Source of the DNA: Coniella vitis | Lineage: Eukaryota > Ascomycota > Sordariomycetes > Diaporthales > Schizoparmaceae | Length of the DNA stretch: 64,000 nt | Direction: 5' to 3' | Assembly: GCA_011317545.1 (NCBI GenBank) | Contig: WUJK01000017.1 | Span: forward strand, 124,001-188,000 | In this document: piece by piece, positions 47,212 to 56,348 of the stretch | Position numbering within the stretch: the first letter of the stretch is position 1 | Layout: the number at the start of each line of letters is the position of its first letter | Position numbers and translations under genes: made by a program | The notes under the pieces: generated by a model | Told to the model about the DNA's origin: nothing | Database searches by the model: none | What the model saw: only the letters and a program-made list of their open reading frames with translations

Positions 47212-48991
47212 TTAGACACTTTGCACGGCTGTTGTCTCCGATGTGGCCTCGCCCTTCTCCGCCGCAGCGGGCACGAGGGTATTAGGCTGGTGATCTTCAA
47301 AGCCCAACTCTGACTTGGCCTTGAGCGCCTCCCGCAGCTTAGACTCGCCCCTGTGCATCCACACATTCCAGCCATTCAGGCTCAGCGGCCACAGAACCTT
47401 GTTGTCAATCGTCTCGATCCAGTCCACATTGCGCGGCTTGCGCTTGGCCGTAATGATGTCCATCTCCTGCGCAATCTGTGCACAGTAATTCTCGAGCGGC
47501 AGGTCGTTGACGTCTTCTCCAAAAGGGTTCTCGATTTCCCGGCCAATGAACAAAAGACCCAGGATGATGTAGCCGGCAGCCACCGTGGCGGGAATCGTTA
47601 CCCACGACAGGTTGGGGAAGAGCTGGAACGGCAGCAAGAAACAGTACACCCACGTGATTTGCGAGATGGCAATGGCGTACGCGATCGGCAGGGGAGTCGT
47701 AAGTACACGTTCGGTACCAACAAGGGCGTCGTTCAGGGACGCAAGATTGTTATCTGCCAAAGTGTTAGCCTCGCCCATCGGCAACACGTTTCGGACCAAA
47801 TATCTCCAAGGATCAACATACAAGCCAACGTCTGCTGCATGGGAATGGTGAGCTGCGCATTCTCAACAGTCTCGTCGATGTAGCTTGCGAGATAGCTCAA
47901 GATCTCAAGAGGAAGGTTTCCGAGAGGCCGCTTCGCCTTCTTGATGGCCTTGCGAGGGTTGCTTGCGGCGAAAGAAATGCCCAGATATTCGCCCATCGCC
48001 TTGAGCGGGTTAACGCGGCGGTGGACTGCCAGGTCGGGGGTCTCACGGGTTGCGTGGGAGGCAAAAGTGTCGAGGTGGCCCACGAGGCTCGAAATGTCTT
48101 CATAATTCGTATACGGTTCAAATCGAAGCTTGTGTTTGACCGCAACGGCAAAGGCCGTGATGAGGTTGATCGCAGTTCTGTTCAAAGTTGACAAATTAGC
48201 AATTTCTTATCGAGCATCATCACATGGTCATAGAGCAGCAATGAAGACGTGAACTCACAATTTGGCAAGAACGTCCTTCTCTATGTGCTCTGGTCGCTCT
48301 TTGCCGTGTATCCAGATGACACGTGCAAGATTCTGCGACGACAATACAATCTGCGCCCAGTACTTGCGACCTTCCATGTATCGTTCATATGCACTAGAGT
48401 TGCGGAAACTCAGGCCTAGACTGACAACGAAACCGGTGACGGTGAGCAGAATTGAGCTGACTCCCACTAGAAGGAGGCCAAGGCCGGGCAACGTTAGCGG
48501 TCTGGCGGGCAACTTGCAACAGCGGGCTGCGGGCTGCTTGGCCAAAACTTACGAGAATGTGATGTAAACTGGGACACACATGTGATGCACGTCGCCCAAC
48601 CGCCCAGCACAAAAAGCGGCACGATCATCTTGGGCAAGATGCTCCCATGCATCCGCAGAAAGAGAGGCCATTTGGAATGTTTCAAGATATCGCGCGGACC
48701 GTGCTATGTGTTGGTTAGTGGAGTGCATACATTGTTGTAGCCACAAGGAAGACCTGTTGTCCCTAGCAAAGGGGTAGCGCAACTTACAAAGTAGTCATCG
48801 ATATCGAGGCTGGTGTGTTGCCTGCTGAAGGGATTTGGCGTGTTGGCTCTGGATCGTAGCAACGACTCGACCTTGTCAATGGGGGGAATGTCTTGGAGGG
48901 ATGTGCGGTGGCCAAGGTGCGCAACACCATCACCGGGTTCTGCATCGGCGACATGGGCCGTCGTTGTTGGAATCTCTCCACCATCCGCCAT
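47212..48991 (-). CDS. Bestrophin-family (UPF0187) anion-channel-like protein
   Basis: Five exons: 48788-48991, 48553-48703, 48259-48466, 47822-48177 and 47212-47753, giving 486 residues. A hydrophilic N-terminus of about 65 residues ends TSLDIDDYF and is joined to HGPRDILKHSKWPLFLRMHG, the start of the fungal bestrophin domain. Family blocks follow: LGVSSILLTVTGFVVSLGLS, FRNSSAYERYMEGRKYWAQ, TAINLITAFAVAVKHKLR, LAYNNLASLNDALVGTERV, then TTPLPIAYAIAISQITWVYC and IENPFGEDVNDLPLENYC with its acidic cluster. Four to six membrane helices are expected; relatives form pentameric chloride or small-anion channels. The C-terminal 60 residues are a soluble tail. All four introns (68-86 bp) restore the frame. 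It is divergent from apm4 across 3.1 kb. Confidence 0.94.
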
Positions 48992-49464
48992 TTTGCCACA
49001 GCAATCAATAGAAACCGAGGTGAGTGATGTTGAGGATGAATCGTCAATACCCGGAGGCGGGACACTACACCCAAAACTTGAGATTCAAATAAAGGAGGAG
49101 AAGGCGGAAGAATGGAAAGCAGGTCAAGACTACGGAAAGTGAGACGGTTCACGCAATTAGGAAAAAGAAGCTTAATGTATGGAGAAAGGCTGCCAAGACA
49201 CAAAGAAAAGGGTGGTAATGAAGGGGGGGGGCCATCTGTTTGAGATCCACTGGCTACATAGTACAGAGGCAAGACGCACGACGGGGACACGGCCTTATGA
49301 TATGTATCTTTCTGTGCGTACGGATGGATGATTGTAGCTTTTGATCAGAAATGGCCTAGCAAAGGGCCGTGTACATAACAGCGAAGGAGGAGCCTGAGCA
49401 GAAACCACCCCCCCCCCTGCTGTGGCTCCGCCACCGGCACTCATAGCGTTGCGAGCAAGCGCTT

Positions 49465-49499
49465 CAGCCCATGAACTCATGCCAGCCCATGAACTCATG
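49465..49499. repeat. Tandem 18-bp direct repeat
   Basis: CAGCCCATGAACTCATG occurs twice at a period of 18 bp (49465-49481 and 49483-49499). Each unit contains the inverted words CATGA and TCATG. Confidence 0.95.
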
Positions 49500-49619
49500 G
49501 TGCAGGGTAAGGGCAAAACGCTGAAGTAAATTTGGCAGCCCAAGGACAGGGCTCGCCGGATCAAAGGCAAGCCTGCATGGCACCCCATACATTACCGGCG
49601 GTGCTTTTGTACCCACAAA

Positions 49620-49630
49620 GTACATAGTAC
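49620..49630 (+). repeat. GTACATAGTAC element, exact copy
   Basis: Exact copy, followed 14 bp later by the perfect palindrome GTACCATGGTAC. Confidence 0.9.
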
Positions 49631-49644
49631 AGGGTAACGCGTGT

Positions 49645-49656
49645 GTACCATGGTAC
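49645..49656. repeat. GTACCATGGTAC perfect palindrome
   Basis: 12-bp perfect palindrome with GTAC ends, 14 bp after a GTACATAGTAC copy. Confidence 0.9.
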
Positions 49657-49841
49657 TAGAGTACGCGGTGCTTTGTGATGCACACACTTGATTGCTCAGT
49701 AACCTCCAAGGTCCCACTCGGGCATTGTCAGTCATGACCTCCTGTCGAGGTTGAGGGATCTAAAGACGTGCAAGGAAAAGTCTGAAACGAGAACCAACAA
49801 CCAGAGTGGCACGCTGTGAGGCTACATATGCAGTCTGTTGC

Positions 49842-49858
49842 GTACCATACTATGGTAC
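49842..49858. repeat. Hyphenated palindrome GTACCATA-C-TATGGTAC
   Basis: Two perfect 8-nt arms around a single C, again ending in GTAC. It resembles a fusion of the two other element types nearby. Confidence 0.9.
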
Positions 49859-49945
49859 TGCGCAGGTATGCTGGTAAGCCAGCCGGAAGGGAGGGTGGGT
49901 TGCCGGCGCCACCACGCGCGTATACCCACCTCACTGGTGCACTAT

Positions 49946-49956
49946 GTACTATGTAC
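49946..49956 (-). repeat. GTACATAGTAC element, exact copy (reverse)
   Basis: Reads GTACTATGTAC on plus and is followed immediately by CATGGTA, which makes an overlapping TACCATGGTA palindrome. Confidence 0.9.
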
Positions 49957-50821
49957 CATGGTATTCATGGGATGGGGGGGGCACCAGCCTTGAGCGCCCA
50001 GAGGCATCTTCTTGGTTGCATAGGTGGCTGCAATGCTCAGGAGGATCAGCCAAAAACGGCAAGAGAAATCGGGACACACCGAAGCACTGGCGGCTCAAGA
50101 ACGGCAGGATTGACATCAATTGGGTAGGCAAAAGCGTTGCTTCATTGCGATGCTCGTATCACGTCCCATCCTGCCATTCAACCCAGGCGCGAAGGCGACT
50201 GTGCTGCCGTTGGTGCTGTTGGGACAGAGACCAGCGGTGGCAAGGAAGCAGCGTGTCCATGGTACTATGTAAAAGCAACGACCCACAGAGCTCGCGTGGC
50301 CTGGTACGAAGGAGCAAGTCAACTGCGCAAGAGGATCGTCCGTTAGTGCTGTTGGTCTGACTCCTTACTGACAGAGACTGTCGACCTCTGCTGCAACTGC
50401 AGTCCAGCCGCATGTTTCAGGGGTTGAGGTGTCGTGGCTTGCATGCAGCCAACACCAACTGAGAAGGGCGGCATTTCTCGAGAATTTGTTGATGTGCCGG
50501 CAACAGGGCATTTGTCGTGTCGTATGCTGTGACGACTAGTAAGTAGAAAGGTGCGCCCAGGCAATCAGCGTTTGTAAGAGAATTCAACAGTCACGGTCTA
50601 GAACTCCTGTGGAGGAGGCAGGGTTCTGGAATGCTGGATTCCTGGGGGTGGGGCGCAGCCTCTGATAAAGTACATAGCAGTGCGAGAAGAGAACACGGGT
50701 GCCCAGTGCTCCTCCTTGGGCCGGTCTTTTTTTTGTCTTTTTGTGTTGGCCGATTGTTGTTGTTAGCAGCATTGTTCCAATGCTGTCAGCCGGGGCGGGC
50801 CCGCTTCAGTGGGGCGCAGGG

Positions 50822-50832
50822 GTACTATGTAC
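50822..50832 (-). repeat. GTACATAGTAC element, exact copy (reverse)
   Basis: Reads GTACTATGTAC on plus and is followed by ATGTAAATATAG. Confidence 0.9.
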
Positions 50833-52139
50833 ATGTAAATATAGAAGTAGCAATGGCATGCCAACAGATTGCTGACTGCCAAGGTGGTGTTTGCTGTCAA
50901 CTGTTTTGCTTCGCAAGGCTCTCGGTGTCGTATGGTGGGTTGCAGTTGCTGGATAGCTCTTAGCATGATCCCGTTATTACCCAACACGGAGAGGGGGGCA
51001 TGTCGTACGTATGCAAAGTCGTCTGTAATTGAGCATCATCTCCAGCCCCATTTGGAGTGATCGTCAGTGCTGCGAAGCTCCTTGCAGGATGACCAGATCG
51101 CTTCTCCAGGTTGCTCCCCTTCTCTCGTCAATCGCCTCTTATCCACCTGACTGATCGAGTCTGTCCTTCTCTTCACCCAGCCATTGGGTGCATCCCTTAT
51201 TAGCCCTGATGGGGCTTAGTTGCCCAGCCAATCCAGCCTCGTCTCTTGGGAACAAGAAAAGGGAAACAGATCCGTTGTCCCTAGCCTGGAGCTGAACAGG
51301 CTAAGATGCACCACGCTCGCTGTGTGGGGTCTCAATTTTGACTTTTCTGCGGCGGCGACGGTGGCCAGGCTCGATCGTTACATGTGAAGTAGCAGGGCCA
51401 TGTTGCATGCAGGTACGGAGCCCTGGGCAGAAGCCCCCATGCAGCCTCTTCCGCTTGTTCAGCCCGCCGCCAGCTTGTCTGACCAATGCCGGTCTGTGGC
51501 GTTTGTCGTGCGCTGCCTTGGTGCAGAGTCAATGCAAATCAGCTCTGATTTTTTCCGACCAATGCCGTTCATCAGATCGCGATTCATAATGGTATTGCTG
51601 GATGATTTTGGCGTTATGCTTGGGTGGCTGTATTGCTTGCGTCTCGAGTGGTTGACTTTGGCCGATGGGCGGTGCGGATGAGAAACCCAAATTGGGCCAC
51701 GCCGACAACATGTAGAGGAAGAGGAGGCAGCCTATTGTTATGCCCGGGCAAGGTCCCACATCTCTAAGCTTGGGCCCATCCAAGCTTACGAAAATCAAAG
51801 AAGAAGAAAACATCCGGAAGGCAGAACGGCGTCGCAGATGCCTCCGACAGCGACTGCCCCACGGGAAAGGTACAACGGTACCTTGGTACCGGGTACTTCT
51901 AGAAGCCATCGGGGTCCTACGATTAGATAACGACACACCAAGGCACATGCCACTCATGGCGGCCCCTGAAATTGGCTGACATAAACCACATGGTGCTTCG
52001 CCGAGCTCCCCTGACTTGACGGATCGCGTCTGATGATTTGCGACGCCGACGACGCCGTCGAACCCGACAATACCATCGTCCAACAGCTTCCTTTCGACAA
52101 CCCACTGACCAACCCCATACGGTCTGGGACGCGGCCATC

Positions 52140-53536
52140 ATGCTCTCGGGCATCCTCATCTTCAACCAGAAGGGCGAGAACCTCATCTTCCGCGCCTTTC
52201 GCAACGACTGCCGCCCGCGGCTCGCCGACGTCTTTCGCATCCAGGTCATCAGCAATGCCCAAGTTCGATCCCCGATCCTCACGCTCGGCAGCACCACCTT
52301 CAGCCATGTCAAGCACGAAAACATCTACCTCGTGGCCATCACAAAGAGCAACGCCAATGCCGCGCTTGTCTTTGAGTTCCTCTACCGCCTGATCCAGCTC
52401 GGCCGTGGCTATTTTGGCAAGTTTGACGAGGAGGCTGTTAAGAACAACTTTGTCCTTGTCTACGAGCTGCTTGACGAGATTATCGATTTTGGCTACCCCC
52501 AAAATACCGAGACAGACACGCTCAAGATGTACATTACAACCGAGGGCGTCAAGTCCGAGAACCGCGCAGAGGACTCGGCAAAGATCACAATGCAGGCCAC
52601 CGGCGCGCTCTCGTGGCGCAAGGCCGACGTCAAGTACCGCAAGAATGAGGCCTTTGTTGATGTTATCGAGGATGTCAACTTGCTCATGTCCGCCACGGGT
52701 GCTGTCCTACGTGCAGACGTCACTGGCCAAATCATCATGCGCGCCTATCTCTCGGGCACTCCAGAGTGCAAGTTCGGCCTCAACGACCGCCTCCTGCTCG
52801 ACAGCGACGGCTTGCTAAGCCTGCCCAGTGGCAACAGGATGGGTACCAAGGCCACCAAGGCTGCAGCCGGCAGCGTCACCCTCGAGGACTGCCAGTTCCA
52901 CCAGTGCGTCAAGCTCGGCAAGTTCGACTCGGATCGCATCATCTCTTTTGTGCCTCCCGATGGCGAATTCGAGCTGATGCGCTACCGCGCCACCGAAAAC
53001 ATCAACCTGCCATTCAAGGTCCATGCTATTGTCAATGAGGTCGGCAAGACCAAGGTCGAATACAGTATTGGCGTCAAGGCCAACTTTGGCTCCAAGCTTT
53101 TCGCCACTAACGTCGTCGTCCGCATCCCGACTCCCTTGAATACGGCAAGAATTACCGAGAGGTGTACGCAGGGCAAGGCCAAGTATGAGCCCGCAGAGAA
53201 CAATATCGTCTGGAAAATTGGCCGCTTCACGGGCCAGAGCGAATTTGTTCTTAGCGCCGAGGCTGAGTTGACGTCCATGACGAACCAAAAGACCTGGAGC
53301 AGGCCTCCGCTAAGCATCAACTTTAGTCTATTGATGTTTACGAGCAGCGGCTTGCTGGTGAGGTATCTCAAGGTCTTTGAGAAGAGTAATTACAGTAGCG
53401 TCAAGTGGGTTCGGTACATGACGAGGGCAGGCAGCTACGAAATCAGGTGAGTCCAGATACCGTGGCACATCGTGTGTCGGTGTATACCTACATCCAAAGC
53501 AGCCACTAACATGTGTCATGATATTACAGATTTTGA
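52140..53536 (+). CDS. apm4: AP-2 clathrin adaptor complex, mu subunit
   Basis: Two exons, 52140-53446 and 53530-53536, giving 437 residues. The second exon is only 7 nt (A TTT TGA). It supplies the last Phe and stop, giving the conserved C-terminus SYEIRF. The start MLSGILIFNQKGENLIFRAF is the family start; the frame is open further upstream but without family sequence. The N-terminal longin-like domain (1 to about 140) contains VFRIQVISNAQVRSPILTLG and then STTFSHVKHENIYLVA. The mu-homology domain (about 170-437) recognises YxxPhi endocytic signals and phosphoinositide: SWRKADVKYRKNEAFVDVIE, FGLNDRLLLDSDGL, SFVPPDGEFELMRYRAT. With alpha, beta and sigma subunits it forms AP-2 at the plasma membrane. 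Confidence 0.97.
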
Positions 53537-54570
53537 GTTGAAACCCATAACATTGTGTCGATTTACAGTAAAGCATGGCAAGGCGTTCAGGGCAGCATAC
53601 ATATATATATACGGCACAGACAAATTGTATCTGTGCCTCTTTTCAAGGACTCAAAATGGCACTGGGAGCTTCAAGCGGTATTACGGAAGCTTCAGCACTG
53701 GCTTGGCGACGCAGCGCCGACCAAGCCACTCCTGGGCAATCTGTGGCCGCGTATGCCTCGGATCTGGGCATCAACTAAAGGGAAAAGAGCCTTTAAATAC
53801 GAAAGCAAGCTCCAGTGGTTGGTGTCACAATGAGTGATCGGATCCAGCCAGTTCGCGTTGCGTTTCGCTGAGCGACAGCTTATGGTCGCCGGATATGGTC
53901 ACTCTATGGTAAGGTGCACTGCTGCTGCTGCTGCATCATGCTCTTTGCCCCAGGAGACTCGACTTTCAGGCCAATAGGCACAGCATGTAATGGAGTCAAG
54001 TTGCGGCTTATGATAATCGTGGCTGCCGGACGTGCGCAGCTTTCCAAATGATGAATTGGACCATTGAAGCTCAGGCTGGATACCCATATATTTGTTTTCT
54101 GTTGTACAATGGCTCAACGCGATTCTACTAGCATATAATTCAGTATTACACTTTGCTTGACGCGCCAAGTCGACGGGTCTGGACATTCTGACCCGCAGGT
54201 CCTCGAATCCATCGACCTATCTACTTGTCTTCCTCCATCAAGGCAGCAAATACTGGAGGTGGCTGTAGTTCAACAATCTCACCACAACGCATCAAGGGCG
54301 CTTTCATGCTGCCATCTTTGGCATTGTCTTCTGAGCGCTTACTTCCAGACGCCTTCCCCGAAATAGGGTGTTCGAAATGAGAACAAGCCGGCTCAAGAGC
54401 CGATATGCATACAAAAGCCGGTCTATGCATTGAGATTAATGATTTGATCTATAGATCTAAAGCTCAACATGGGCAAGGGGACCCGGCCCGCTGCGATCCC
54501 AAGCAACATTCGAGACCTCGCTGGCAGAAGCCTAGATTTCAGAGGAGGCTCGAAAAAAAACACATCAGTC
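53537..54570. other. Convergent intergenic region
   Basis: 1.0 kb between the 3' ends of apm4 (plus) and the unknown secreted-protein gene (minus). No coding signal; a (CTG)n-like short run lies near 53922. Confidence 0.65.
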
Positions 54571-56348
54571 TCAAGCCTTCTTCAGGCTGGCATACTCCAG
54601 GCAGTCGTCCCAGAGATCCGCCTCGTACTCGTACAGAGTAACGCTCGCCCACTTGGTTGCAAAAGCGGTAATGTCAAACTTGAAGTCAATCGCCTCCTCG
54701 ATGCCGTTCGCACAGGCGCTGCCGCTGGTGGAGCTGGGGTCCGTCACGGTGCCCGAGGTGGTGTTGACCGACTGGGTCGTGCTGGCGGTCGTCACAAAGG
54801 GGAAGGACGGCTCGGCCTTGACGCCTGTGCTGAGGTCGACGAGGCCGTCAAAGAGCTTGCAGGCAAACTCCACGGTGAAGTCGATGTAGGGAGCGAGGGT
54901 CAGGGAGACATCCTCGGTGATGTTGAAGACGGCCTCATGCTGCACTTGCCAACCTTCCGAGTCTGGTGAAGTGGTGAAAAGAAACAGAGTTAGTGATTTG
55001 TTCAAAGAGAGGGGGGGGGGAAGGGCAGTGTTCCTTTCTTCTTCTTCTTCTTCTTCTTCTTCTTCTTCTTCTTCTTCTTCTTCTTCTTCTTCTTCTTCTT
55101 CTTCTTCTTCTTCTTCTTCTTCTTCTCTGTTTCCTTTTGTTTTTGGCTATTATCAGGTACGTACAAGAAGAGTCCCAGTCCTTCAAATCCATGTGGATCG
55201 TGCCATTAGGCATTTCAGACGTAAACTGGCCCGTGACACTGCCACCAGCAGCAGCAGTGAACTTGCCCCCAAAGGTGATCCCAGCAGACGGGCCAAGTGA
55301 AATGATGCCGGGGACGTCGAGCACGGAATACGAGAGCGCGTCGGGTGCCCACGACCACGTGTCGGTCCACGGCGCCTTGACAGTCACGTCAATATCGGCA
55401 TAATGGTAAATGGACTTGTCGACGTCGATATAAAACTCGGTAACGCCTTTGAAGAGTTCCCATTTGGCGTGGCCGGAGTAGCTGACAGAGTTGGCGATGG
55501 TGGCCTCGTTGACGACAACGGTCACATAGGATGTGTCGATGATTGTCTGCTCCGAGGGAATGGAGTAGTTGTAGTCGACTGATAGGCCGTCGTTGTCCCA
55601 GCTGATGCTGCGCTTGGCCGCCAGGGTATTGGTGCCGCTGCTGAAGTCGAATTCCGTCGAGTCTGTGCATCATGTCAGTCTCTATGCACTTCCTTGAGCC
55701 GGTATTGTGTTCTCCGCCTTCCCCGTCGGTGCTGAACATATCGAGAAACGCAAGCAAAGGCAAACTTGGAGACCTACTCGCAGTACTCATAAGATCGCTC
55801 TTTTCAGCCACAACGACAATGGTGGCATTGTTCTGGAGGGGGACAATAGACGCAGAGTCCGTCACAAAAAAGGACCGCTCAAGTTCGGAATCGCAGTCGC
55901 CCATGTGGTTCGTAATGAGCACAAAGGTGCCGTTCAGCGCGCTCCATTCCGAGAGAGCCTCGTGGTACGCATCGGTAGTGTTGAACGAGACAGAGACGGA
56001 ACCATCACCGCTGCAGTCCACCGCAGAGACCTGGTCAATGTCCTCGAGGACCACCGCCGTTTTCTGCATCGTCACACCAACGGTCACGGCGCTCTCATTA
56101 TTGGGAGTCTGCCATGCGAGCTGGACGCTCTTTCTGGGCCTGAAGTTGCCACCGGCGCCCTGGGATCCGTGGTGGCTCCTCACAGGCCGCAGTGGAAGAT
56201 TGCTCGCAGCGGACGCTGCTATGGTAGTTGTTGTTGTTGTTGTTGTATTATCGGCCGTTGACCGGGGTGTATTCATCGCCGGGGCCGCATAGATAGTGCT
56301 CGTCAGCAACCAGAGGGAGACCAATCCGAGGATATTTGTGAAGGCCAT
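54571..56348 (-). CDS. Large secreted fungal protein of unknown function (DUF7029/DUF7223-like)
   Basis: Three exons: 55778-56348, 55165-55662 and 54571-54962, giving 486 residues. The ATG at 56348 gives a signal peptide (MAFTNILGLVSLWLLTSTIY, cleavage after AYA-like residue 21), then a (Thr)n stretch. The body is beta-rich with many Asn-X-Ser/Thr sites: VQLAWQTPNNESAVTVGVTM, VSAVDCSGDGSVSVSFNTTD, SALNGTFVLITNHMGDCDSE. After the first splice comes NSTEFDFSSGTNTLAAKRSI and a region with YTGHAKWELFKGVTEFYIDV-type pattern, PGIISLGPSAGITFGG. The last exon ends ADLWDDCLEYASLKKA. This two-part layout resembles fungal secreted proteins that databases split into DUF7029 and DUF7223; the name is from memory and unverified. 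Intron 2 holds a (GAA)30 run in the sense strand. Confidence 0.85.
55036..55125. repeat. (TTC)30 / (GAA)30 triplet repeat in an intron
   Basis: Thirty uninterrupted TTC units on plus, so (GAA)30 in the transcribed sense of the host gene. It makes up nearly half of the 202-bp intron 2 of the secreted-protein gene. Long Glu/Arg or Leu/Phe frames here are artefacts of the repeat. Confidence 0.97.

Larger units (their letters stand above)
48992..52139. promoter_or_regulatory. 3.1-kb divergent region, bestrophin / apm4, dense in GTAC elements
   Basis: No gene is seen. This is the densest site of the GTACATAGTAC family: exact copies at 49620, 49946 and 50822, and one-mismatch copies at 49254 and 50262. 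It also has the 12-bp palindrome GTACCATGGTAC at 49645-49656, the hyphenated palindrome at 49842-49858, a tandem 18-bp repeat at 49465-49499 and a GGTACCTTGGTACC block near 51870. The stretch 52020-52139 is probably the apm4 5' leader. A regulatory role is inferred from gene orientation only. Confidence 0.55.

Noticed and set aside
54917..55525. Open frames with poly-Ser, poly-Leu or poly-Arg
   Set aside because: They read the (TTC)30 repeat in intron 2 of the secreted-protein gene; the splice sites around it are clear.
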